The notes under the pieces were generated by a model that saw only the letters and a program-made list of their open reading frames with translations, was not told the DNA's origin and ran no database searches. Below are positions 7,604 to 16,049 of a DNA stretch of 48,151 nucleotides, piece by piece. The DNA is from Stenotrophomonas sp. PS02289 (GTDB lineage Bacteria; Pseudomonadota; Gammaproteobacteria; Xanthomonadales; Xanthomonadaceae). The stretch covers positions 1-48,151 of the forward strand of contig NZ_JASCOZ010000013.1 in NCBI RefSeq assembly GCF_029960115.1. Direction: 5' to 3'. A program made the translations under genes and the position numbers. The first letter of the stretch is position 1. Every line of letters starts with the position of its first letter.

Positions 7604-9685
7604 ATGAAAGGTTTTTCCAAGCTGGGCTGGGCCGCGCTCGCGCTGCTCGGTGCATTCTGTCTTGGCACCGTCGCACTGCGGCGGGGCGAACACATCAATG
7701 CCCTGTGGATCGTGGTTGCCGCGGTCTCCATCTATCTCATTGCCTACCGTTTCTACAGCCTGTTCATTGCCAACAAGGTGATGCAGATTGATCCGACCCG
7801 GGCCACACCGGCGGTGATCAACAACGACGGCCTGGACTACGTGCCGACCAACAAGCACGTACTGTTCGGCCACCACTTCGCCGCCATTGCCGGTGCAGGC
7901 CCCTTGGTCGGTCCGGTGCTCGCCGCGCAGATGGGCTATCTGCCTGGCCTGCTCTGGCTGGTGGTCGGCGTCGTCCTGGCCGGCGCGGTGCAGGACTTCA
8001 TGGTGCTGTTCCTGTCCAGCCGTCGCAACGGTCGCTCGCTGGGTGACCTGGTGCGCGAGGAAATGGGCCAGGTGCCCGGCACGATTGCGCTGTTCGGTGC
8101 CTTCCTGATCATGATCATCATCCTGGCGGTGCTGGCGATGGTGGTGGTGAAGGCGCTGGCGGAAAGCCCGTGGGGCATGTTCACGGTGATCGCCACGATG
8201 CCCATCGCGATCATGATGGGCATCTACATGCGCTACATCCGCCCCGGCAAGATCGGTGAGATCTCGGTCGTCGGCCTTATCCTGCTGCTGCTGGCGATCT
8301 GGTACGGCGGCAAGGTCGCGGCTGATCCGGTATGGGGCCCGGCCTTCACCTTCACCGGCACCCAGATCACCTGGATGCTGATCGGCTACGGCTTCGTCGC
8401 TTCGGTGCTGCCGGTGTGGCTGCTGCTGGCCCCGCGCGACTATCTGTCCACCTTCCTCAAGATCGGCACCATCGTCGCACTGGCGGTCGGCATCCTGATC
8501 GTCATGCCGGAACTGAAGATGCCGGCGCTGACCCAGTTCGCCGCCAGCGGCGACGGCCCGGTGTGGAAGGGCGGGATGTTCCCGTTCCTGTTCATTACCA
8601 TCGCCTGCGGTGCGGTGTCCGGCTTCCACGCGCTGATCTCCTCGGGCACCACGCCCAAGCTGCTCGCCAATGAAAGCCACATGCGCTACATCGGCTACGG
8701 CGGCATGCTGATGGAATCGTTCGTGGCGGTGATGGCCCTGGTGGCCGCGTCGATCATCGACCCGGGCATCTACTTCGCAATGAACAGCCCGGCGGCGGTG
8801 ATCGGGGCGGATGCGGTTTCCGCCGCGCACTACATCACCAACACCTGGGGCTTCACCATCACCCCGGAGCAGTTGAACGCCACGGCGGCCGCGATCGGCG
8901 AACCGACCATCCTGCACCGCGCCGGTGGCGCACCCACGCTGGCGGTCGGCATCGCGATGATCCTGCACGAAGCCATTCCCAGCGGCAGCGACGCGATGAT
9001 GGCGTTCTGGTACCACTTCGCGATTCTGTTCGAAGCACTGTTCATCCTGACCGCCGTGGATGCAGGCACCCGTGCCGGCCGCTTCATGCTGCAGGACCTG
9101 CTGGGCAACTTCATCCCGGCGCTGAAGAAGACCGAGTCGTGGACCGCGAACATCATCGCCACCGCAGGCTGCGTGGCGCTGTGGGGCTACCTGCTGTACA
9201 CCGGCGTGGTCGATCCCTTCGGCGGCATCCAGACCCTGTGGCCGCTGTTCGGCATCTCCAATCAGATGCTGGCGGGTATCGCGCTGATGCTGGGCACGGT
9301 GGTGCTGTTCAAGATGAAGCGGGACCGCTACGCGTGGGTCACCGCCGTGCCGGCGGTGTGGCTGCTGATCTGCACCACCTACGCAGGGCTGATCAAGATC
9401 TTTGACAGCAACCCGGCGCAGGGCTTCCTGGCGCAGGCGCACAAGTTCCAGGACGCGATTGCCAGCGGCACCATCACCGCCCCGGCCAAGAGCGTGGCGC
9501 AGATGCAGCAGATCGTGGTCAACGCCTACGTCAACACCGGCCTGACCGTGCTGTTCCTGTTCGTGGTGTTCTCGATCCTGGCCTATGCGATCAAGACCAT
9601 TGTGGTGGCGCGTCGTTCGCCGCAGCGCACGGACAAGGAAACCGCGTACGTGAAGCTGGAACCGCATCAGATGGCGGATCTGTAA
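7604..9685 (+). CDS. cstA: Carbon starvation protein A (CstA/BtsT family transporter)
   Basis: 693-residue polytopic inner-membrane protein with about 16-18 hydrophobic segments. Family members import pyruvate or peptides during carbon limitation. Diagnostic segments include HVLFGHHFAAIAGAGPLVGPVLAAQMGYLPG, VQDFMVLFLSSRRNGRSLGDL, and FITIACGAVSGFHALISSGTTPKLL. E. coli CstA is 701 residues. ATG 7604 follows an AGGGAG Shine-Dalgarno. The stop codon overlaps the next start by one base (TAATG), so it is co-translated with the small YbdD-like protein. A palindrome upstream may be its operator. Confidence 0.95.
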   Translation: MKGFSKLGWAALALLGAFCLGTVALRRGEHINALWIVVAAVSIYLIAYRFYSLFIANKVMQIDPTRATPAVINNDGLDYVPTNKHVLFGHHFAAIAGAGPLVGPVLAAQMGYLPGLLWLVVGVVLAGAVQDFMVLFLSSRRNGRSLGDLVREEMGQVPGTIALFGAFLIMIIILAVLAMVVVKALAESPWGMFTVIATMPIAIMMGIYMRYIRPGKIGEISVVGLILLLLAIWYGGKVAADPVWGPAFTFTGTQITWMLIGYGFVASVLPVWLLLAPRDYLSTFLKIGTIVALAVGILIVMPELKMPALTQFAASGDGPVWKGGMFPFLFITIACGAVSGFHALISSGTTPKLLANESHMRYIGYGGMLMESFVAVMALVAASIIDPGIYFAMNSPAAVIGADAVSAAHYITNTWGFTITPEQLNATAAAIGEPTILHRAGGAPTLAVGIAMILHEAIPSGSDAMMAFWYHFAILFEALFILTAVDAGTRAGRFMLQDLLGNFIPALKKTESWTANIIATAGCVALWGYLLYTGVVDPFGGIQTLWPLFGISNQMLAGIALMLGTVVLFKMKRDRYAWVTAVPAVWLLICTTYAGLIKIFDSNPAQGFLAQAHKFQDAIASGTITAPAKSVAQMQQIVVNAYVNTGLTVLFLFVVFSILAYAIKTIVVARRSPQRTDKETAYVKLEPHQMADL

Positions 9686-9909
9686 TGGGTACCGGACTGG
9701 TTCCCGTCAGTCAGTACCAGGCCCACCGCCGCATCTGGCGGCGGCTGGTGCAGACCGCGCGCCTGTGCTGCGGCATTCCCGACTACGACAACTACGTGCG
9801 GCACGTATTGGAAAAACACCCGGACCGCACGCCGATGGACTACAAGACGTTCTTCCGCGAGCGTCAGGAAGCCCGCTACAGCGGGCGCAACGGCGGCCGG
9901 TGTTGTTGA
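9685..9909 (+). CDS. YbdD/YjiX family protein (CstA partner)
   Basis: 74-residue basic protein of the YbdD/YjiX (DUF466) family, which almost always follows cstA or btsT and is needed for full pyruvate uptake in E. coli. The family core is CCGIPDYDNYVRHVLEKHPDRTPMDYKTFFRERQEARY. The start codon overlaps the cstA stop by one base. A strong terminator ends the operon at 9935-9965. The C-terminus GRNGGRCC adds two cysteines. Confidence 0.9.
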   Translation: MGTGLVPVSQYQAHRRIWRRLVQTARLCCGIPDYDNYVRHVLEKHPDRTPMDYKTFFRERQEARYSGRNGGRCC

Positions 9910-9934
9910 CGGCCGGTTGACGGTTTGAAAGCAG

Positions 9935-9965
9935 GAAGGCGGCGCAGATGCGCCGCCTTCTTTTT
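9935..9965 (+). terminator. Rho-independent terminator of the cstA operon
   Basis: An 11-bp perfect stem (gaaggcggcgc / gcgccgccttc) with loop agat, followed directly by five T residues. Confidence 0.9.
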
Positions 9966-9980
9966 GGACGCTGGGGGGCG

Positions 9981-11231
9981 TTACGCCCCCGCCATCCATT
10001 TCAGGATCAGGCCGGTGACGTAGGCTATGCCGGTGCCGGTGGCATAGCCGACCGTGCCCAGCAGTACGCCCACCGGAGCCAGACTCGGATGGAAGGCCGC
10101 AGCCACCACCGGGGCCGATGCCGCCGCACCGATGTTGCCCATCGACCCGATCGAGAAGAAGAACAGCGGCGCGCGCACCAACTTCGCCACGATCCACAGC
10201 ACCAGGACATGCGTGGCCATCCAGATCACGCCGAGCGCAAACAGCCACGGACGGTCCAGCAGCGACAACAGGTCCATCTGCATGCCGATGCAGGCAATCA
10301 GGAAGTACAGGAACACCGTGCCCAGGCGCGAGGCACCGGCCGCTTCCAGCTTGCGCGCCCGGGTGAAGCTCAGGCCCAGACCCAGCGCGGTGGAGATCAG
10401 CACCACCCAGACGAAGGGGCTGTCCAGGCTGAACTGGCTGGCCCAGCTGACGTTGACCTTGAACCAGCCGGCCAGCGGCGCGGCAATGGCGTGGGCGATG
10501 CCCACTCCACCCAGCGCGACACCGACGATGACCATCAGGTCGGTCAGGGTCGGGATGCGCGCATTCTGTGCTTCATAGGCACTGATGCGTGCCTTCATTT
10601 CATCGATGGCACGGGTGTCGGCCCCGTTGCGCGTGTCGATCTGCTGGGCGCGGTTGGCCAGGAACAGCAGGATCGCCATCCACAGGCTGGCACAGGCCAC
10701 GTCCACCACCGCGAACTGGCCGAAGGTGGTGGCGTCCACGCTGAAGACCTCGCGCATCGCCACCATGTTCGCTCCGCCGCCGATCCAACTACCGGCGAGT
10801 GCTGCCATGCCGGCCCAGGTATCACCGGCCACGGTTTCGGGATGGATGAGCTTCATCACCTGGAAGGACACGATGGCCCCCAGCACGATGCCGGCGGTGC
10901 CGGCGCAGAACACCACCAGCAGTTTCGGCCCCAGCTTGAGGATGCCCTTCAGGTCGATGGAAAGCGTCAGCAGCACCAAGGCGGCAGGCAGCAGTACATC
11001 ACGGGCGATGGGATTGTAGAGCGAGGTGTTGTGACCATCGATCAGACCGGCGGTGTTGTAGATGGCCGGTATGAAGTAGCACAGCAGCAGGGCTGGCACC
11101 CACGCGAATATCTTTTTCAGCAGCGGGGTGGGACCGCTGGCGGCCCAGAAGATCAGGGCCAGGGTGGCGGCAATCAGGCCAAGGCCTACGATGTCGCTGG
11201 TAATCAGGGCGGTACTCGGTTCGGTCGGCAT
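9981..11231 (-). CDS. DUF819 family integral membrane protein
   Basis: 416 residues with about 11-12 hydrophobic helices. Recognisable DUF819 (YjcL-like) segments are LLPAALVLLTLSIDLKGILKLGPK near residue 85, GSWIGGGANMVAMREVF near 150, and the C-terminal FFSIGSMGNIGAAASAPVVAAAF. Members are predicted transporters of unknown substrate. ATG 11231 gives a normal N-terminus; an upstream in-frame GTG at 11372 would run through the terminator of the neighbouring operon and is rejected. It is transcribed in the same direction as the two-component genes but separated from them by that terminator. Confidence 0.88.
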   Translation of the reverse strand: MPTEPSTALITSDIVGLGLIAATLALIFWAASGPTPLLKKIFAWVPALLLCYFIPAIYNTAGLIDGHNTSLYNPIARDVLLPAALVLLTLSIDLKGILKLGPKLLVVFCAGTAGIVLGAIVSFQVMKLIHPETVAGDTWAGMAALAGSWIGGGANMVAMREVFSVDATTFGQFAVVDVACASLWMAILLFLANRAQQIDTRNGADTRAIDEMKARISAYEAQNARIPTLTDLMVIVGVALGGVGIAHAIAAPLAGWFKVNVSWASQFSLDSPFVWVVLISTALGLGLSFTRARKLEAAGASRLGTVFLYFLIACIGMQMDLLSLLDRPWLFALGVIWMATHVLVLWIVAKLVRAPLFFFSIGSMGNIGAAASAPVVAAAFHPSLAPVGVLLGTVGYATGTGIAYVTGLILKWMAGA

Positions 11232-11259
11232 GCAGCCATCCTCTGTCGATCGAAAGGGC

Positions 11260-11290
11260 AAAAAAAAGCGCCACATCACGCGGCGCTTTT
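11260..11290 (-). terminator. Rho-independent terminator of the two-component operon
   Basis: On the minus strand aaaagcgcc (11290-11282), a 9-base loop and ggcgctttt (11272-11264) continue into a run of eight T residues. It lies 60 bases after the histidine-kinase stop. Confidence 0.88.
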
Positions 11291-11349
11291 CCGAGCTTAA
11301 CATTGTCTTCACGGCATGCCACCTCGCGCCGCCCCCTCCCCTGTTCAGG

Positions 11350-12642
11350 TTACGAGGGCGGCAGCGACGCACCCAGGTCCAGAATGACCCGGGTGCCGCG
11401 CGGCTCGCTGGACTCGATTGTGAGCCCCCAGCCCAGGTGTTCGCACAAGCGTGCGATCAGCTCCAGACCGATACCATCGCCCTCGCCCCGGTCACCGCGC
11501 GCCATGCGCGCATAGACAGCGGCGATCTCCTCCGGGCTCATCCCAAGCCCCGGATCCTGCAGGGTGACCACGGCGCGGTCGGACAAGGAAAGGCTGATGG
11601 TGCCCCGCCCGCTGTTCTCGATGGCGTTGCGCAGCAGGTTGCCGATCGCCGCCTGCACCACGCCCAGCGGCGCGATGATGTCCAGTGCCGGCAGCGGCTG
11701 CATTTCAATGTGCAGGTCCTTGTCGCCAAGCAGGTGGCGGTGGTCCTCGACGATCTCCGGCAGCAGTGCATCCAGCGCGATGCGCTCCTTCAATGCGGCC
11801 AGACGGGCCGGCTCGCGCGCCAGCACCAGCAGCAGCTGGATCAGCTGTTCCACCCCCTGCGCGCTGCGGTGCACACGCTGCATCTGCTGACGTGCGCGCT
11901 CGGGCACGTCCGGCTGCTCCAGGGCGAGTTCAGAAGCGCCGGTGATGACCGCAATCGGCGTGCGCAGCTCGTGGCTGGCAGTACTGATGAACACCCGCTC
12001 GCGCTCGACGAACTGCTCGTTCCGGCGCAGATAGTCGTTGAGCGCGTCAGCGATCACATACAGCTCGGAACTGCCGCGCGGGTCGACCTCCACGCGTTGG
12101 CCAGGTACGCCCGGCCGCAGGTCATGGATGTGCCGGGCCAGCGAGCGCAATGGCTGCACCACGCGACTGACGCCGATGGAGGCCATCAGCACGGTCACGA
12201 TGATCATCACCACACCGGCCAGCATCACCCAGCGCGTGGCGAACTCTTCCAGTTCGTGGAAATCGTTGATGTCCAGCGCCAGGGCCAGCCGCCCCTGGGT
12301 CGCGGTGTCGCGGACCATCACTGCGGCCGAGCGGTCGTTGATGACCACCCCGTCATGCAGGCCCGGATGCAGCGTGCGCAGCACCGCCGGCAGCGCAGGG
12401 TCATCATCGATGGTGAACAGCCGCAGCGTGTCCGAGTCCTGCCAGCGGTAGTGGGGTTCGTGCTCGACGTGGTTGATGATGCTGTCCAGTTCGGAATTGA
12501 GCAGCGCGCGCCATGCCGAATGTTCGGCGTGCTCGTGCACGTAGTTGCCCACGCTGAACACCGCCACCGAAATCATGGCCAGGTAGGCCAGCAGCCACCA
12601 CACCAGGCGGCGATGCAGCGGCCCGGGTTTACGGAGTCGCAT
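11350..12642 (-). CDS. Sensor histidine kinase of a two-component system
   Basis: 430-residue membrane kinase. Transmembrane helix 1 is at about 13-34, the periplasmic sensor at 35-140, transmembrane helix 2 at about 146-167 (WVMLAGVVMIIVTVLMASIGV), then a HAMP-like linker. The phosphoacceptor box is STASHELRTPIAV with H224. The N box is IGNLLRNAIENS and the ATP lid has LQDPGLGMSPEEI and GDGIGLELI. ATG 12642 lies inside the end of the response-regulator gene (14-base overlap), so the pair is translationally coupled. The divergent neighbours are an ArnT-like glycosyltransferase and a PAP2 phosphatase, which points to sensing of envelope conditions (ColS- or PhoQ-like), but the sensor domain itself is not diagnostic. 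Confidence 0.9.
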   Translation of the reverse strand: MRLRKPGPLHRRLVWWLLAYLAMISVAVFSVGNYVHEHAEHSAWRALLNSELDSIINHVEHEPHYRWQDSDTLRLFTIDDDPALPAVLRTLHPGLHDGVVINDRSAAVMVRDTATQGRLALALDINDFHELEEFATRWVMLAGVVMIIVTVLMASIGVSRVVQPLRSLARHIHDLRPGVPGQRVEVDPRGSSELYVIADALNDYLRRNEQFVERERVFISTASHELRTPIAVITGASELALEQPDVPERARQQMQRVHRSAQGVEQLIQLLLVLAREPARLAALKERIALDALLPEIVEDHRHLLGDKDLHIEMQPLPALDIIAPLGVVQAAIGNLLRNAIENSGRGTISLSLSDRAVVTLQDPGLGMSPEEIAAVYARMARGDRGEGDGIGLELIARLCEHLGWGLTIESSEPRGTRVILDLGASLPPS

Positions 12643-13330
12643 CGCTGTCTTCCGTCGCCGTGACTGCCAGCCGGTACCCCACACGCGGCAGGGTGTGGAT
12701 CAGCTTGCTGGCGAACGGACCGTCCACGCTGCGGCGAAGTTCGTAAACATGGGAACGCAGCAGGTCGCCGTCGGGCAACTCATCGCCCCACAACGCGAAC
12801 TCCAGTTGTTGCCGGGTGACCGCTGCCGGGCTGGCGCGCATCAGCACTTCCAGCAGTTTGCGGCAGGCCGGGTACAGGTGCAGCACCTGGCCGTCGCGGC
12901 GGGCTTCCAGCGTTGCCAGGTCCAGGCTCAGGTCGGCCACTTCCAGCACCTTGCGCGGATTGCGCCCGTGCGCACGCACCTGCAGGGCTTCCAGCCGCAC
13001 CTCCAGTTCCGGCAGCGCGAACGGTTTGGTCAGGTAGTCGTCCGCCCCGGCACGGAAGCCGGCGATCTTGTCGGGCAAGTCATCGCGGGCGGTCAGCATG
13101 ATGACCGGCACTTCCGAGCCGTGTTCAGCACGCAGACGGCGCAGCACTTCCGGTCCCTCCATGCGCGGCAGCATCCAGTCCAGGATCACCGCGTCATAAC
13201 TCTGGCTGGCTGCCAGATGCAGCCCGGTGATCCCATCCGGGGCGACATCCAGCACATGGCCGCGTGCCTCGAAATACTCGAACAGGTTGGCCACCAGTTG
13301 GCGGTTGTCCTCGATGACCAGCAGGCGCAT
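12629..13330 (-). CDS. OmpR-family response regulator
   Basis: 233 residues. The receiver domain has the acidic pair in LLVIEDNRQL, phosphoacceptor D51 in AVILDWMLPRMEG, the Thr of VIMLTARDD and the Lys of DDYLTKPF. A winged-helix DNA-binding domain follows (CRKLLEVLMRASPAAVTRQQLE, then RSHVYELRRSVD and HTLPRVGYRL). The wing sequence LYPACRKLLE replaces the usual LTxxExxLL motif. ATG 13330 starts directly with MRLLVIEDN. It precedes and overlaps the kinase gene and is divergent from the glycosyltransferase gene 104 bases away. Confidence 0.93.
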   Translation of the reverse strand: MRLLVIEDNRQLVANLFEYFEARGHVLDVAPDGITGLHLAASQSYDAVILDWMLPRMEGPEVLRRLRAEHGSEVPVIMLTARDDLPDKIAGFRAGADDYLTKPFALPELEVRLEALQVRAHGRNPRKVLEVADLSLDLATLEARRDGQVLHLYPACRKLLEVLMRASPAAVTRQQLEFALWGDELPDGDLLRSHVYELRRSVDGPFASKLIHTLPRVGYRLAVTATEDSDATP

Positions 13331-13434
13331 GTGCGCGATTCCAAGGGTAATGGAGGCGATGGTAGCGTCGTCGATGTCGAAATGAAGTCGCAATTGGCCC
13401 GATTCGACGTGTTTCTTACACCGTCCCCGCCACA

Positions 13435-15171
13435 GTGCGTTTTTTGCCCTCACCCACGCCTGTGACCCGTCTGCTGCTGCGCCGCCATTGGCGCGTTCTG
13501 ATCTGCCTGGCCCTGCTGCTGACCCTGGCCGCCGGCATCGGGCTGCGTTCGCCCTCGCCGCCGGACGAGCCGCGCTTTGTCCTGGCCGCCCGCGACATGG
13601 TGGAGAGCGGGCAGTGGCTGCTGCCACACCGGGGCAGTGAGCTGTACGCGGAAAAGCCACCGGTGTTCATGTGGATGCAGGCGGCCACCTGGTCGGTGGT
13701 GCGCAACTGGAACCTGGCCTTCCTGATCCCGTCGCTGCTGGCGGCGCTGACCACCCTGTGGCTGTGCTGGGACCTGGGCCGGCGTCTGTGGAGCCGGCGC
13801 GTGGGGTGGTGGGCGGTGTTGGCGCTGATGAGCTGCCTGCAGTTCGGGCTGATGGCCAAGCGCGCGCAGATCGACATGGTCCTGGTGGCACTGACCACAC
13901 TGTCGTTGTGGGGCCTGTTGCGGCACCTGCTGGAACGCCCCAACACCGCTGCGCTATGGGTCGCGGGGTTCGCCGCCGGCCTGGGCACCGTCACCAAGGG
14001 CGTGGGCTTCCTGCCGCTGCTGGTGCTGCTGCCTTGGGCCCTGTGGCGCTGGCAGGCGCGCGGCCAGCGGCACGCCTATCTCGCCCCTGCCCGGCCTCTG
14101 CTGTGGCTGCTGCCGGCCTTCCTGCTCGGCACCGCGGTGTGGCTGGGGCCGCTGGGGATCGCCCTGCTGACCGCCCCGACGCCGGAACTGCAGGCCTATG
14201 CACACGAACTGCTGTTCAAGCAGACCGGCACCCGCTACACCAACGCTTGGCACCACGTGCAGCCCGCCTGGTACTACCTGCAGGTGATGGCCACGTTGTG
14301 GTTGCCCGGCAGCCTGCTGCTGCCGGCACTGGCTCCCGGCTGGTGGCGCAGGCTGCGCCGGCTGGATGCGCGCTGGTGGCTGCTGCTCGGCTGGTCGCTG
14401 CTGGTACTGCTGTTCTTCAGTGCCAGCCCCGGCAAGCGCGAGGTGTACATCTTTCCGATGCTGCCCGCGCTGTGCGTGGCGGCTGCGCCACTTCTGCCCG
14501 GCCTGCTGCGTCGGCCCGGACCGCGATGGATCCTGCTGGCCTACGCCGTCGTGCTGAGCGTGGCTGGCCTGGTCATCGGTGTACATCTTCTGGGGGGCAG
14601 TGCGTGGGCGCACGCACAGCTGGCCAAACGGGCGATGCCCGACAGCCTGCTGGCTCCGCTGGGCCTGTGGCTGCTCGGCTTCGGTCTGCTGATGGCGGTG
14701 CTGACCGCGTGTCTGCGTCTACGCCGCGCGGGCGTGCTGGCAGTGCTGGCCTCGTTGCTGCTCTGGAACCTCTATGGCTGGGGCCTGATGCCGGCACTGG
14801 ACCCCTACAGTTCGGCGTCCGCGGTGATGCAGCGGGTGGGTGAGCGGATTGGCTCCCAGGCCGAACTGGGCGCGGTGGCATGGCGCGAGCAGAACCTGCT
14901 GCAGGCGGACCGTCCGGTCACCGAATTTGGCTTCAAACGCGACTGGAACGACCAATGGCTCGATGCCGTGCCATGGCTCGCGCAGGCACCCCACACCCGT
15001 TGGTTGCTGGTGGCCGAACCGGCGCTGAGCCCGTGCGTGGATCGTGCCCGGTCGGTCGCGATCGGCAGCGCCAACCGCAATGACTGGTGGCTGGTGCCGG
15101 GCACCGCGCTCGACCTGCAGTGCCATGCCACGGTGGTCGGCGGTGAGTCCATGGGCGATGACGGCGACTGA
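13435..15171 (+). CDS. ArnT-like (GT83) polyprenyl-phosphate-dependent glycosyltransferase
   Basis: 578-residue membrane glycosyltransferase of the ArnT/PMT type, which moves a sugar from an undecaprenyl carrier to a periplasmic acceptor such as lipid A. The first periplasmic loop has the catalytic-type acidic pair D44-E45 in SPPDEPRFVLAARDM. It is followed by AEKPPVFMWMQA, equivalent to the KPPL(F/Y)YW motif of ArnT. About 12 transmembrane helices are apparent. The C-terminal periplasmic domain (about 440-578) is short. The only suitable start is GTG 13435. It is probably co-transcribed with the PAP2 gene 104 bases downstream and may be controlled by the divergent two-component system. The donor sugar is not predictable; no arnBCAD genes are nearby. 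Confidence 0.82.
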   Translation: MRFLPSPTPVTRLLLRRHWRVLICLALLLTLAAGIGLRSPSPPDEPRFVLAARDMVESGQWLLPHRGSELYAEKPPVFMWMQAATWSVVRNWNLAFLIPSLLAALTTLWLCWDLGRRLWSRRVGWWAVLALMSCLQFGLMAKRAQIDMVLVALTTLSLWGLLRHLLERPNTAALWVAGFAAGLGTVTKGVGFLPLLVLLPWALWRWQARGQRHAYLAPARPLLWLLPAFLLGTAVWLGPLGIALLTAPTPELQAYAHELLFKQTGTRYTNAWHHVQPAWYYLQVMATLWLPGSLLLPALAPGWWRRLRRLDARWWLLLGWSLLVLLFFSASPGKREVYIFPMLPALCVAAAPLLPGLLRRPGPRWILLAYAVVLSVAGLVIGVHLLGGSAWAHAQLAKRAMPDSLLAPLGLWLLGFGLLMAVLTACLRLRRAGVLAVLASLLLWNLYGWGLMPALDPYSSASAVMQRVGERIGSQAELGAVAWREQNLLQADRPVTEFGFKRDWNDQWLDAVPWLAQAPHTRWLLVAEPALSPCVDRARSVAIGSANRNDWWLVPGTALDLQCHATVVGGESMGDDGD

Positions 15172-15275
15172 TGAACCCAGGCCCGCGTTTAACGCACGCG
15201 CAACGCGGCTCTGACCGGTCTCCGACAGCGCGCTGACCAGCATGGCCCGGGTCCTTCCTACCGGCTGTTGTTCGC

Positions 15276-16013
15276 ATGCGCCCTGCTCCTGCCGCGACGT
15301 TTATCGCGACCTCCGTCCCCCGCGCGGCAACCTCTGCGTTCCTGACCCGGCACCTGCTGCTGCCCTGGCTGGCGGCGCTGCTCGCAAGCTGGGCGTTGAT
15401 GAGCGCCGGGGGTGATCAGTGGCTGGCCGACCAGATCTACCGGCTGGAAGGCCACCAGTGGGCGCTGCAGAACGCGTGGGTCACCACCCATCTGATCCAC
15501 AAGGGCGGCAAGTGGCTCAGCGCGTTTGCCACACTGCTGGCCTTGGTGGCGTGCTTCCACGCTTGGCGACACGCCCGCTGGCGCACCTGGCGCTGGCCGC
15601 TGCTGTACCTGGTGCTGGCGGTAGCACTGGGCACCGGCATGGTGTCGCTGCTGAAATCGCTCACCCACATGGACTGCCCGTGGGACCTGACCCGCTACGG
15701 TGGCCTGCGCGAGTATGTGGGCCTGTTTGCCACGCGGCCGGCCGACATGCCGCGCGGCATGTGCTTCCCGGCCGGTCACGCCAGCGCCGGCTACGCCTGG
15801 GTCAGCCTCTACTTCTTCGCACTGATGGTGCGCCCGTCCTGGCGCTGGCGCGGACTCGCCGTGGGCCTGCTGGCCGGCGCGGTGTTCGGCTTTACCCAGC
15901 AGTTGCGCGGCGCGCATTTCCTGTCGCACGACCTGTGGACCCTGGTCACCTGCTGGACGGTGGCACTGGGGCTGTATCTAGTGGCCCTTGCGGTGTCGCG
16001 ACCGGCCCACTAG
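15276..16013 (+). CDS. PAP2-superfamily lipid phosphatase
   Basis: 245-residue integral membrane phosphatase with about six helices. PAP2 motifs are present in order but in variant form. Motif 1 is K127-x6-C134-P135 (KSLTHMDCPWDL; the usual RP is CP). Motif 2 is FPAGHASAG at 164-172 (PAGH for PSGH). Motif 3 is R211 with H218 in RGAHFLSHDLWT. The DCPWDL form recurs in PAP2 proteins of envelope-lipid loci in this bacterial group, as far as I know. Likely substrates are undecaprenyl diphosphate or lipid A phosphate. Position after the ArnT-like gene supports a lipid-carrier recycling or lipid A role. ATG 15276 is the first good start. Confidence 0.85.
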   Translation: MRPAPAATFIATSVPRAATSAFLTRHLLLPWLAALLASWALMSAGGDQWLADQIYRLEGHQWALQNAWVTTHLIHKGGKWLSAFATLLALVACFHAWRHARWRTWRWPLLYLVLAVALGTGMVSLLKSLTHMDCPWDLTRYGGLREYVGLFATRPADMPRGMCFPAGHASAGYAWVSLYFFALMVRPSWRWRGLAVGLLAGAVFGFTQQLRGAHFLSHDLWTLVTCWTVALGLYLVALAVSRPAH

Positions 16014-16049
16014 CCTTCGGGCGGTAATTCACCACCCAAGGATCTGCCC

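Noticed and set aside
7520..9667. 715-codon open frame antisense to cstA
   Set aside because: Composition dominated by His, Asp, Arg and Gln, typical of the complement of a membrane-protein gene.
11232..11372. GTG-initiated 47-residue extension of the DUF819 protein
   Set aside because: It is Arg-rich, crosses the two-component terminator and is absent from the family pattern.
9948..12663. Long plus-strand frames opposite the DUF819 and histidine-kinase genes
   Set aside because: Shadow frames; the minus-strand proteins carry recognisable family motifs and terminators fit their direction.
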